A stretch of DNA of 50,923 bases from Clostridia bacterium (GCA_017437005.1 JAFSBZ010000025.1:1-50923); one strand, 5' to 3'; shown: positions 31,997 to 39,488, counted from the stretch's first letter. Numbers and translations are program-made. Notes: generated from the letters alone by a model not told the origin.

Positions 31997-32689
31997 TCAC
32001 TTAAGGATAAGTTTTAAAAGTTCGCCAAGTCCCTTATCAATTGCGAAAATAAATAAACAAAGAATAAGGCACATAACAAGAACGATTGCTGTGTTTTTAG
32101 CAACATCCTTAATACCGGGCCAAACTATCTTTTTAACTTCGCTCTTGTAATCCTTTAAAAATGCGATTACGCGTTTAAAGATTGTGCGTTTTGTACCCTT
32201 AGACTCGGTTACCTCGATATAATCGTCAATAAGTAAGTACGCTGCTGCAGCTACTGCGAAAAGCAAAAGTGCGATTGCGGCAAACAATACAAAACTTGTG
32301 TATTGAACGCTGTAACCAAGAGTAGGAGCGATTGGACGAGCATCTACAAATTTTAAAGGATTGCTAAGAGCAATTACCAACATGTAAATACCAGCGCCCA
32401 AACCTACTGCAGGTGCTGTGTAGCGAACCTTTTTCGATTTGAACGAGAAAACGCTGAGTACAAGACCAATTACTGTAAGCCAGAAGCAGAAAAGAATGTC
32501 TGCCGATCTTGCCATATCGTACTCTACGCCGGCGATTTCGGTTTTAGCACCAAAACCAAGCGCTGCACCAACCATTGTAGTATCACCCTTTAAGGTTTCG
32601 ATAGTAGCAAAGTCGGTGAAAAAGAGTACCAAAGAAACAGCCGCGAAGATAATCGAAAGAATCTGACAAATTCTATTGACAGTTTTCAT
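31997..32689 (-). CDS. secE: SecE with long N-terminal membrane extension
   Basis: The C-terminal about 62 residues are a normal SecE (FLKDYKSEVKKIVWPGIKDVAKNTAIVLVM, then one membrane helix), which clamps SecY in the Sec translocon. Before it lie about 165 residues with about four hydrophobic segments (about 10-30, 64-85, 92-112, 130-156). Typical SecE in Firmicutes has only 60-80 residues. The whole reading frame is continuous, and the only good ribosome site (AAGGAGGG) is at the upstream ATG, so the fusion looks real. The position between rpmG and nusG confirms the SecE identity. The role of the extension is unknown. Confidence 0.88.
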   Translation of the reverse strand: MKTVNRICQILSIIFAAVSLVLFFTDFATIETLKGDTTMVGAALGFGAKTEIAGVEYDMARSADILFCFWLTVIGLVLSVFSFKSKKVRYTAPAVGLGAGIYMLVIALSNPLKFVDARPIAPTLGYSVQYTSFVLFAAIALLLFAVAAAAYLLIDDYIEVTESKGTKRTIFKRVIAFLKDYKSEVKKIVWPGIKDVAKNTAIVLVMCLILCLFIFAIDKGLGELLKLILK

Positions 32690-32702
32690 CACGTTACCCT
32701 CC

Positions 32703-32852
32703 TTACTTGGTTTCCTTGTGCAAGGTGTGCTTTCTGCAGAATCTGCAGTACTTGTTCATTTCAAGTCTGTCAGGGTCGTTTTTCTTGTTTTTCATTGTGT
32801 TGTAGTTGCGTTGCTTGCATTCTGTGCAAGCGAGTGTAATTTTTACTCTCAT
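32703..32852 (-). CDS. rpmG: 50S ribosomal protein L33
   Basis: A 49-aa ribosomal protein, [19 protein letters not shown]..., with two CxxC pairs (CTEC, CRFC) of the zinc-binding form and the C-terminus HKETK. It is the first gene of the rpmG-secE-nusG order common to Firmicutes; its stop is 14 nt before secE. GAGGTGCC precedes the ATG. Confidence 0.95.
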   Translation of the reverse strand: MRVKITLACTECKQRNYNTMKNKKNDPDRLEMNKYCRFCRKHTLHKETK

Positions 32853-33029
32853 AACGGCACCTCCCGCTTTACGGAATTATTTTTTTCTTGCCTCAAGGGG
32901 CAAGATTGCCTCCCTCATTACAGTGCGACTCAAACTGTACCAAAACCCACATATTGCGAGTTGTTGGAAAGCACACTACAGTATGTTGTGCAACTGCGTT
33001 GATAAGGTCATTTCGACCTTTGCAGAGGT
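32853..33029 (-). promoter_or_regulatory. Long 5' leader of rpmG-secE-nusG
   Basis: About 175 nt of non-coding leader between the promoter and rpmG, with several small inverted repeats (CTTGCC-TCAA-GGGGCAAG at about 32889-32907; GCACA...TGTGC at about 32973-32993; AAGGTCATTTCGACCTT at 33005-33021). No known riboswitch or tRNA-Trp gene was recognised. Confidence 0.45.
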
Positions 33030-33035
33030 AGAACG

Positions 33036-33064
33036 ATTATACCACAAAAGCACCTCAAGGTCAA
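33036..33064 (-). promoter_or_regulatory. Promoter of rpmG operon
   Basis: On the minus strand: -35 TTGACC (33059-33064), 17-nt spacer, consensus -10 TATAAT (33036-33041). Confidence 0.75.
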
Positions 33065-33106
33065 GCATTTTTTTGAACTTTATAATAAACTTTTGTGTGA
33101 TTTTTC

Positions 33107-33135
33107 TTGATATAATTTTAATTTGATTGTATAAT
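33107..33135 (+). promoter_or_regulatory. Promoter of serine dehydratase
   Basis: -35 TTGATA (33107-33112), 17-nt spacer, consensus -10 TATAAT (33130-33135), 30 nt before the start codon. Confidence 0.7.
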
Positions 33136-33165
33136 GAATACGAATTGAAATTTGAGGTGAAAAAT

Positions 33166-34371
33166 ATGTCTGGTATGACTTCTATTAAAGAAATTTATAA
33201 AATCGGTCGCGGACCGTCAAGCTCGCACACGATAGGTCCTGAGCGCGCGTGCAAAATATTTAAAGAACAAAACAACGATGCCGACAGCTTTAAGGCAATA
33301 CTTTTTGGCTCGCTTGCAAAAACGGGTAAAGGACACGGCACCGATACCGTAATTGTAAAAACCTTTGAGCCTACGCCTTGCGAGATAGAATTTAATATGA
33401 CTGACGATAATATTCCCCACCCTAACACTATGGTGCTTGTAGCCTTTAAAGATGGCAAAGAGATTGCACAAACCAGAGTATTTAGCGTGGGTGGCGGCTA
33501 TATTGAGTTTGAAAATATGAGCCCCGAACGCTTAGAAAACGTTTACCCCCATGACAAATTCACCGATATTGCCGCTTACTGCAAGGATAAATCCATTAAG
33601 CTGTGGCAATACGTGTTGGAGTTTGAGGGTGCCGAGGTTAAGCAACATATCGCAACTATATGGGACGCTATGAAGCGCTCTATTAAAAACGGTCTTGAGG
33701 ACGAGGGTATATTACCGGGCGGACTTGAGGTGCAAAAGAAGGCAAAAACGCTTTTTAATAGCCAGCACATAGACGAAAGCCCTGAAACGCGTCAAAACCG
33801 TATGGTGTGTGCTTATGCGTTTGCCGTAGGCGAGCAAAACGCGGCGGGCGAAACAATCGTTACAGCACCAACCTGTGGTGCGGCAGGTGTGCTACCGGCA
33901 ACACTGTTTTACCATCAGCAAAAATCGGGCTTTACTGATGAAGAAATCTATCACGCTCTTATGACAGCTGGACTTATTGGTAATCTAATTAAAACTAATG
34001 CATCCATTTCGGGCGCAGAGTGCGGCTGTCAGGCCGAGGTTGGTTCGGCTTGCGCTATGGCTTCAGCTGCACTGGCCGAGCTTTTTGACCTTACAATTGA
34101 TAAAATTGAGTACGCCGCCGAGATTGCAATAGAGCATCACCTTGGTCTTACCTGTGACCCAATTTGCGGCCTTGTGCAAATACCTTGTATCGAACGCAAC
34201 GCCGTTGCGGCAATGCGTGCTATAAACGCTGTTAATCTTTCAAGCTTTTTGTGGAACAGCCGTAAAATATCGCTCGACCACGTAATACACACTATGAAAG
34301 AAACGGGACTTGACCTGTCCTCGCGATATAAAGAAACCTCCGAAGCAGGCCTTGCTAAAATTAAATTATAA
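33166..34371 (+). CDS. L-serine ammonia-lyase, single-chain [4Fe-4S] type
   Basis: Converts L-serine to pyruvate and ammonia with an oxygen-labile [4Fe-4S] cluster. 401 aa: the beta-type domain at about 5-140 (YKIGRGPSSSHTIGPERA) is fused to the alpha-type catalytic domain, so both subunits of the two-chain enzymes are in one protein. Candidate cluster cysteines are in SGAECGCQAEVGSACAM and in LTCDPICGLVQIPCIERN near the C-terminus. ATG 33166 is preferred (GAGGTG 6 nt upstream). It is a single gene with its own promoter and terminator. Confidence 0.92.
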   Translation: MSGMTSIKEIYKIGRGPSSSHTIGPERACKIFKEQNNDADSFKAILFGSLAKTGKGHGTDTVIVKTFEPTPCEIEFNMTDDNIPHPNTMVLVAFKDGKEIAQTRVFSVGGGYIEFENMSPERLENVYPHDKFTDIAAYCKDKSIKLWQYVLEFEGAEVKQHIATIWDAMKRSIKNGLEDEGILPGGLEVQKKAKTLFNSQHIDESPETRQNRMVCAYAFAVGEQNAAGETIVTAPTCGAAGVLPATLFYHQQKSGFTDEEIYHALMTAGLIGNLIKTNASISGAECGCQAEVGSACAMASAALAELFDLTIDKIEYAAEIAIEHHLGLTCDPICGLVQIPCIERNAVAAMRAINAVNLSSFLWNSRKISLDHVIHTMKETGLDLSSRYKETSEAGLAKIKL

Positions 34372-34377
34372 AAGTGA

Positions 34378-34406
34378 AAGCCACGGATTATCCGTGGCTT
34401 AATTTT
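34378..34406. terminator. Bidirectional terminator
   Basis: Perfect stem AAGCCACGGA/TCCGTGGCTT with a short TTA loop (34378-34400), then AATTTTA. It serves the serine dehydratase and the convergent SGNH gene. Confidence 0.85.
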
Positions 34407-35448
34407 ATGCTAATATTTCTTTTAGTTTTTTGCTGTATGCTTTCGCCATACTTGCAAAGCCGCAATCGTTTGGGTGACAGTTTTCTATAAGCGAAACTTC
34501 GGCAACCGAGTCTTCAAGTAAATCACAGCCCTTTATGTAGTAAACGTTTTTATCCCCTGCATCAACTGCGTTCTGATAGGTTTGCATCATAACGTTTACA
34601 CGCTCAATTTCGCCGTTTGTTAGGTGCTTTTTAGGCCGAGTTGTCATAATTATAGGAAGCTCGGGTTGTGCCGCCCTTATTATCTTAAAGAACTTTTCGT
34701 GGGTTTCTTTATATTCCGCTAATGAATTCGCGTTATAGTCATAATCATAGCAAAAGGCTGTCATATCAAGTGTTGATATATATCGCGCAACCTCTTCTTC
34801 GCCCTTGGCGCTTCCCGCCAAACCAAAGCTTATAAAATCGGTATTAAGCTCACGTGAAATTTGTGCGGGGTATGTATTGCCCGGACGTGACGCACATCCG
34901 CCTTGTGTTATAGACGAACCGTAAAACACTATAGGCTTTGTAATGTTATAATCGGGAGCCGCTTTTAACGTACTGCCCTCTTTTATGCCAATGTATATTT
35001 TATGCACACAGGAATAAATAGGCATATTTACGGTGTACTCGCGCTCGCAAGGGTCGGGAATATCAACTACATTTTCGTATTCGGCGACGGTGTCAAGCGG
35101 CGGAATTATTGTGCCGTAGTAGCGCTTGCCCGAGTAAACGTCGCAACCCATAATTCCCGTAACCGAGAAAAATGAAAATTTACTGCTACCGCTTATCTGC
35201 GCCTGCACAGCAATATAAGGACTGTCGGTTACAAAACGAATTCTACCGCCCGAGGTGTGACCGTTTAGCCAGCGAATACTATCGTTAATACTTTCGGCAA
35301 AATCTTGAGGCATACGCACGTATCGGTCGCCCTCGCGAAATACACCGTGAATTTTAAACGGAGCTTGGTCTATATCATAAAACCTAAGTCCATCGCGTTC
35401 TATCTTGGTTTCAACCTTCATATTTTTGTCAATTTTTGTAAAATCCAT
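34405..35448 (-). CDS. SGNH/GDSL-type hydrolase, paralogue B
   Basis: A 347-aa esterase-like protein. An N-terminal beta-sandwich (about 1-165) precedes an SGNH hydrolase domain with the nucleophile serine in FYGSSITQGG (about 177) and the Asp/His pair in ENCHPNDCGF near the C-terminus. ATG 35448 is preferred for AGGGA 7 nt upstream and because it aligns with paralogue A (MDFTKIDKNMKVETK). There is no signal peptide, so it is cytoplasmic. Substrate unknown; related proteins deacylate carbohydrates or lipids. 14 nt after paralogue A, same operon. Confidence 0.85.
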   Translation of the reverse strand: MDFTKIDKNMKVETKIERDGLRFYDIDQAPFKIHGVFREGDRYVRMPQDFAESINDSIRWLNGHTSGGRIRFVTDSPYIAVQAQISGSSKFSFFSVTGIMGCDVYSGKRYYGTIIPPLDTVAEYENVVDIPDPCEREYTVNMPIYSCVHKIYIGIKEGSTLKAAPDYNITKPIVFYGSSITQGGCASRPGNTYPAQISRELNTDFISFGLAGSAKGEEEVARYISTLDMTAFCYDYDYNANSLAEYKETHEKFFKIIRAAQPELPIIMTTRPKKHLTNGEIERVNVMMQTYQNAVDAGDKNVYYIKGCDLLEDSVAEVSLIENCHPNDCGFASMAKAYSKKLKEILA

Positions 35449-35462
35449 AGTCAAATCCCTTT

Positions 35463-36509
35463 TTACTTTAAGATTTCTTTCAGCTTTCCGCCAATGCTTT
35501 TTGCCATACACCAAAAGCCAATATCGGTTGGATGAACGTTGTCAACAAGCGCCGACTCGCGCATTTCGGGTGGAAATATTGTAGTACCGTCTATATAGTA
35601 AACGTTTTTATCGCCTGCCGATATCGCGTTGTTATACGTTACCATTAACACCTCTTCAAAAAATCTTCTTTCGTTTGGTGTTACGTGGTATTTAGGTCGC
35701 GATACCATAATTATAGGCAAATCGGGGTTTTTCTCACGTATTATCTTAAACATACGCTCGTGGGTGTTTTTATAATGCTCAAGCGTACCCGCATTATATT
35801 CATAATCGTATACAAACGCGCTCATATCAAGGCTTGCTATGTAGTTTGCAATTTCATCCTCGGCTCTCGCGCTGCCCGAAAAACCAAGGTTTGTAAAATC
35901 GCAGTCAAGCTCGCGAGAAATTATGTTTTGATATGCGTTACCGGGTCTTGTTGCGCATCCGCCCTGAGTTACCGAAGAGCCATAATAAACTATCGGCGTA
36001 GTTATTTCGTAATCGGGAGCCACCTTTAAAACGCTGCCCTCTTTTATGCCGATATACATTTTATCTATTCCGCTGTAAAGCGGCATATTTATCGTGTATT
36101 CGCGTTCGTCTGTAAACGGAACGTTTATAACGCCTTCATATTCGTTGGTAACGTTAGCAGGGGGAACCACAGTGCCAATATATCTAGTGCCGCTATACAT
36201 ATCACAACCAATGCTACCCGTAAAGGCAAAGTGTGACATTTTATATGCGTTATTAAGCTTCATGCTTATTGCAACGTAGGGACTGTCGGTTACAAAACGA
36301 ACTCGACCACCCGCCACGTGAGTATGTAGACCAAAAACACCGTTACTAACAGTTTTGGCTACCTCTGCAGGCATACGAACATAATGCTCACCCTCACGAA
36401 AAACACCATAAATTTTAAAGGGAGCTTCATCTATATCATAAAAGGTAAGTCCTTCGCGTTCAATTTTGGTTTCAACCTTAAAATTTTTATCTATTTTTGA
36501 AATATCCAC
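35463..36509 (-). CDS. SGNH/GDSL-type hydrolase, paralogue A
   Basis: A 348-aa protein closely similar to its downstream neighbour over the full length (IDKN.KVETKIER.GL.FYDID.APFKI.GVFREG). The nucleophile serine is in YYGSSVTQGG (about 178) and the Asp/His pair in DNVHPTDIGF. The GTG at 36509 is chosen because AGGCGG lies 8 nt upstream and the N-terminus then aligns with paralogue B. Tandem duplication is clear; conserved catalytic motifs in both suggest both are active, perhaps on different acyl substrates. A promoter lies just upstream. Confidence 0.85.
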   Translation of the reverse strand: MDISKIDKNFKVETKIEREGLTFYDIDEAPFKIYGVFREGEHYVRMPAEVAKTVSNGVFGLHTHVAGGRVRFVTDSPYVAISMKLNNAYKMSHFAFTGSIGCDMYSGTRYIGTVVPPANVTNEYEGVINVPFTDEREYTINMPLYSGIDKMYIGIKEGSVLKVAPDYEITTPIVYYGSSVTQGGCATRPGNAYQNIISRELDCDFTNLGFSGSARAEDEIANYIASLDMSAFVYDYEYNAGTLEHYKNTHERMFKIIREKNPDLPIIMVSRPKYHVTPNERRFFEEVLMVTYNNAISAGDKNVYYIDGTTIFPPEMRESALVDNVHPTDIGFWCMAKSIGGKLKEILK

Positions 36510-36531
36510 TTTAGACACCGCCTTTATTTAA

Positions 36532-36560
36532 ATTTTAGCACAATGGGATTTAATAATCAA
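36532..36560 (-). promoter_or_regulatory. Promoter of the SGNH pair
   Basis: On the minus strand: -35 TTGATT (36555-36560), 17-nt spacer, -10 TAAAAT (36532-36537). Confidence 0.5.
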
Positions 36561-36612
36561 TATTGTAATGATAATATTTTTTTGATATAATGTTACACGG
36601 TATATCAAATTT

Positions 36613-36639
36613 GTAGGGCGATTCGTGAATTGCCCCTAC
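36613..36639. repeat. Small REP-like palindrome before rsmE
   Basis: GTAGGG-CGATTC-GT-GAATTG-C-CCCTAC pairs over 12 positions with one bulge. It stands alone just before the rsmE ribosome binding site and resembles short palindromic repeats scattered in clostridial genomes. Confidence 0.45.
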
Positions 36640-36657
36640 GCAAAGGTGGGTAAAGTT

Positions 36658-37398
36658 TTGTACAATTTCTTTGTAACAAGCGAAAACAAAAAAGAAAATT
36701 GCTATTTTATTACGGGTGATGACTATAACCATATAAAAAACGTTTTACGTATGAGTGTGGGCGAGCAGTTTTTGGTAAGCTGTAACGATATAAGCGACCT
36801 TTGCGAAATAGAAAGCATTGAAAGCGATACAGTAATTGTAAAAATAATTAAGGAAAACTACCAAAGCACCAACCTGCCTATAAATATCCATCTTTTCCAA
36901 GGTTTGCCCAAGAGCGATAAATTGGAACTAATTATACAAAAGGCAGTAGAGCTGGGCGTTGCTACAGTAACTCCTGTTTCTATGAAGCGAAGCATTGTAA
37001 AAATAGAGGATAAAAAGAAAAAGTCAAAGCAAGAGCGCTGGCAGGCAATAGCCACCGCCGCCGCCAAGCAAAGCAAACGCACAAGCGTGCCTGAGGTTTG
37101 CGATATTTTGTCTTACAAAGAATTTATTGCAAAGGCAAAAAACCTTGATTTACTGCTAGTTCCTTACGAATGTGCCGAGGGTATGAGCGCTACAAAAGAG
37201 GCTTTAAAACAAATTAAAAGCGGTATGAATGTTGGCATTATCATAGGCCCCGAGGGTGGATTTGAAGAAAAAGAGATTGATGCCGCATTAGAAGTTGGCG
37301 GCAAGGTTATATCTTTAGGTAGTCGTATTTTACGCACCGAAACAGCGGCTATTACAAGTGTAGCTATGTGTATGCTACATAGCGAAATGGAATTATAA
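36658..37398 (+). CDS. rsmE: 16S rRNA m3U1498 methyltransferase RsmE
   Basis: SPOUT-class methylase acting on U1498 of 16S rRNA in the 30S subunit. 246 aa from a TTG start at 36658 (GGTGGG 7 nt upstream, giving MYNFFV); the frame is open 11 codons further. PUA-like N-terminal part (ITGDDYNHIKNVLRMSVGE), then the knot domain with LPKSDKLELIIQKAVELGV, IGPEGGFEEKEI and LGSRILRTETAA. All core motifs are intact. Confidence 0.93.
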   Translation: MYNFFVTSENKKENCYFITGDDYNHIKNVLRMSVGEQFLVSCNDISDLCEIESIESDTVIVKIIKENYQSTNLPINIHLFQGLPKSDKLELIIQKAVELGVATVTPVSMKRSIVKIEDKKKKSKQERWQAIATAAAKQSKRTSVPEVCDILSYKEFIAKAKNLDLLLVPYECAEGMSATKEALKQIKSGMNVGIIIGPEGGFEEKEIDAALEVGGKVISLGSRILRTETAAITSVAMCMLHSEMEL

Positions 37399-37427
37399 AA
37401 TTTTTAATTCATAATCGCGAAAAACAA

Positions 37428-37576
37428 AGGCCCCCTTGCCTAAAGGGGGCTGTCAGCGAAAGCTGACTGGGGGATATTGTGACAAAATAATACTTTTTTA
37501 GAGTGTTGCGTTTTGCCGCACCCAAATATCCCTCCACCGCTAACGCGGTCCCCCTCCCTTTAGGCAAGGGAGGCCT
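37428..37576. repeat. 149-bp MITE-like inverted-repeat element
   Basis: The ends AGGCC.CCCTTGCCTAAAGGG (37428-37447) and CCCTTTAGGCAAGGGAGGCCT (37556-37576, inverted) match except for one base. Each arm continues with its own tetraloop-type hairpin (GTCAGC-GAAA-GCTGAC and ACCGC..GCGGT) and GGGGGATATT/AATATCCCTCC. No coding capacity. This layout is that of a non-autonomous miniature element or palindromic unit; it separates rsmE from the RsmF-like gene and could also act as a terminator. Confidence 0.7.
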
Positions 37577-37605
37577 GAAACAATAGGGGTGAAGACGAAT
37601 CTGTT

Positions 37606-38964
37606 ATGAAAAATTTACCACAAGATTTTGCAAACCGAATGAAAGCCTTGCTTGGTGACGAGTACTCGCTTTATGAAAAGGCGTTAAACGAGCCGCCCGT
37701 AAAGGCATTTCGTGTTAATAAATCTAAAATATCAATTGATGATTTTGAAAAGATAAATCCCTTTGGAAAAGAAAAAATCCCCTATGTAGAGGGCGGATAT
37801 TACCTAAATTTTGAAAAGGTTGGTAATCACCCCTTTCATCACGCGGGAATGATTTATGTGCAAGAGCCTGCCGCTATGGCACCCGCCGAGTGTATCGACA
37901 TTGACACCGATTTCAAAATTCTTGATATGTGCGCCGCCCCCGGTGGCAAAAGCACACAGCTTAAAAATAAATTAGGTGACAAGGGCTTACTGGTTTCAAA
38001 CGAGATTATCCCCGCAAGGTGTAAGATACTGACAGGTAATATAGAACGATTAGGACTTAAAAACTGTGTTACTACCTGTATGGATACATCTCGCCTTGCT
38101 GATACGTTCCCCGACACCTTTGATATTATTATGGTAGATGCGCCCTGCTCGGGCGAGGGTATGTTCCGTAAAGAGCAAATTGCAATTGACGAGTGGAGCC
38201 GCGAAAACGTAAAAATGTGTGCCGAGCGTCAAAGCGGTATTTTAGATAATGCAGTAAAATGTTTGGCATCAGGCGGTACAATAATTTATGCTACCTGTAC
38301 CTTTTCGCTCGAAGAAAACGAAATGCAAATAGATGCTTTTTTAAAACGGCATCCCGATTTTGAAATAATGCCTGTAAAAGACGAGGTTAAAAACGCATCA
38401 CAAGACGGTATCAGCTATGACGGATGTGAGTGTAAAAATATACATTTTGCCCGTCGCTTTTACCCACACACCTCGCGTGGCGAGGGTCAGTTTATGGCAG
38501 TTCTTCGCCACAAGGGCGAAAAAGCGACAGCTTATAAACAATCTAAAAAGCAAAACGTTAAATTAAACCCCGTTTTAACCGATTTTCTTGACGATACGCT
38601 GCAAAATTACAATAAAGATGACATTATCCTTTATGGTGATACCCCCGTTTTTTATGGCGGTGATATTGAAATTAAAAAAGGCAGCGCGTTTATGTGCGGT
38701 GTAACAATAGGCGAAATAAAGAAAAACTATGTTTTACCGCATCACCAATTATTTATGGCATACGGAGATAGCTTTAAACGCAAAATTGACCTTGACCCAA
38801 ACGGTGAAGATATAAAAAAATATCTTCGCGGCGAGGAAATAAGGGTTGACTGTGCTAATGGCTGGGCGGCAATTACCGTTTGCGGTGTTACAGTAGGTGG
38901 CGTAAAGGTATCAAACGGCGTGGCTAAAAATCATTATCCAAAAGGTTTACGAATGCATAATTAA
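37606..38964 (+). CDS. RsmF/NOP2-Sun family rRNA m5C methyltransferase
   Basis: A 452-aa SAM-dependent RNA cytosine-C5 methylase. The SAM site is LDMCAAPGGKSTQL near residue 107, and the two functional cysteines lie in MVDAPCSGEGMFRK (about 182) and YATCTFSLEENE (about 229). A C-terminal RsmF-type RNA-binding domain follows (FMAVLRHKGE, KKNYVLPHHQLFMAYG). Family members methylate 16S rRNA; the exact base cannot be given. A terminator follows. Confidence 0.9.
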   Translation: MKNLPQDFANRMKALLGDEYSLYEKALNEPPVKAFRVNKSKISIDDFEKINPFGKEKIPYVEGGYYLNFEKVGNHPFHHAGMIYVQEPAAMAPAECIDIDTDFKILDMCAAPGGKSTQLKNKLGDKGLLVSNEIIPARCKILTGNIERLGLKNCVTTCMDTSRLADTFPDTFDIIMVDAPCSGEGMFRKEQIAIDEWSRENVKMCAERQSGILDNAVKCLASGGTIIYATCTFSLEENEMQIDAFLKRHPDFEIMPVKDEVKNASQDGISYDGCECKNIHFARRFYPHTSRGEGQFMAVLRHKGEKATAYKQSKKQNVKLNPVLTDFLDDTLQNYNKDDIILYGDTPVFYGGDIEIKKGSAFMCGVTIGEIKKNYVLPHHQLFMAYGDSFKRKIDLDPNGEDIKKYLRGEEIRVDCANGWAAITVCGVTVGGVKVSNGVAKNHYPKGLRMHN

Positions 38965-38967
38965 TTC

Positions 38968-39006
38968 AAAATCAATCCTCTGCATATTGTGGAGGATTGA
39001 TTTTTG
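38968..39006 (+). terminator. Terminator after RsmF-like gene
   Basis: Stem AAAATCAATCCTC (38968-38980) with GAGGATTGATTTT (38992-39004). Confidence 0.85.
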
Positions 39007-39045
39007 TAATATTTTATTTTCTTTTGAAATGTTTTGTCGAAGGTC

Positions 39046-39074
39046 TTGACGGTAAAATTTATTTATGTTATCAT
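39046..39074 (+). promoter_or_regulatory. Promoter of structured RNA B
   Basis: -35 TTGACG (39046-39051), 17-nt spacer, -10 TATCAT (39069-39074). The predicted start at 39081 is the first base of the RNA's closing stem. Confidence 0.7.
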
Positions 39075-39080
39075 AATTTT

Positions 39081-39267
39081 GCCAAATCCAAATTTAAAAA
39101 TTCAATATTCGCAATAGGGGATATTATGCCCATTTTTCTTTACATCTTGAATTTGTAAAAACTCAAGTTTCGTAGATGTAGAGATATGCGAATATTTTTA
39201 TGTTTGGGTTTGGCGACCGACGGAGCTTGCGTTTTATGTGCGATTGCTTCGGCGGTCGCACTTTTTT
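39081..39267 (+). ncRNA. Structured RNA B (6S-like shape)
   Basis: About 187 nt. The closing stem pairs 39081-39092 (GCCAAATCCAAA) with 39203-39214 over 12 positions with one G-U. An A/U-rich bulge follows, then a perfect 10-bp stem AATATTCGCA (39104-39113) with TGCGAATATT (39187-39196). Inside lie a small GGG/CCC hairpin and TACATCT/AGATGTA (39141-39147, 39174-39180). A strong terminator ends it. No reading frame of note. Start at the closing stem, length near 190 nt and long interrupted hairpin agree with 6S RNA, the RNA polymerase mimic; the family is unproven. Confidence 0.6.
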
Positions 39268-39268
39268 G
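39213..39268 (+). terminator. Terminator of RNA B
   Basis: Stem GCGACCG.CGGAGC (39213-39226) with GCTTCG.CGGTCGC (39246-39259), one mismatch, then CACTTTTTT. Its 5' strand overlaps the last two bases of the RNA B closing stem. Confidence 0.8.
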
Positions 39269-39274
39269 TTTTGT

Positions 39275-39306
39275 ACAATGGCCATTGTAACAAATATTAT
39301 TTTGTT
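39275..39306. promoter_or_regulatory. Two short palindromes before the 41-aa ORF
   Basis: ACAATGGCCATTGT (39275-39288) is a perfect palindrome, and AACAAA-N6-TTTGTT (39289-39306) follows it. They lie within or next to a weak promoter-like pair TTGTAC (39271) / TATTAT (39295), so an operator is possible. Confidence 0.35.
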
Positions 39307-39325
39307 ATAAGAGGAGGGTAAGTTT

Positions 39326-39451
39326 ATGCCTGATTATAAGCTGTTGTACTTAACATTGCTTGACGGTGTCGAAAAAGCGATAAATTTGTTGATCGACACC
39401 CAAAAAGCTTGCGAAGAAATATATGTTGATACCGACGAAACAAAAGAATAA
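39326..39451 (+). CDS. Small 41-aa protein, unknown
   Basis: Encodes MPDYKLLYLTLLDGVEKAIN..., 41 residues, ending in an acidic tail (DTDETKE). GAGGAGGG lies 8 nt before the ATG, one of the best ribosome sites in the window, and a terminator follows at once, so it is likely translated. Predicted to be a single amphipathic helix. It follows structured RNA B. No family recognised. Confidence 0.65.
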   Translation: MPDYKLLYLTLLDGVEKAINLLIDTQKACEEIYVDTDETKE

Positions 39452-39452
39452 C

Positions 39453-39485
39453 AAAAGTCACGAGGTAAAATTGCCTCGTGACTTT
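39453..39485. terminator. Bidirectional terminator
   Basis: Stem AAAGTCACGAGG.AA with TTGCCTCGTGACTTT (39454-39484) between the 41-aa ORF and the convergent tetR gene. Confidence 0.85.
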
Positions 39486-39488
39486 ATT

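Noticed and set aside
32853-33029. tRNA-Trp or known riboswitch in the rpmG leader
   Set aside because: tRNA-Trp often sits near secE, but no cloverleaf can be drawn here, and the small hairpins do not match a known aptamer by eye.
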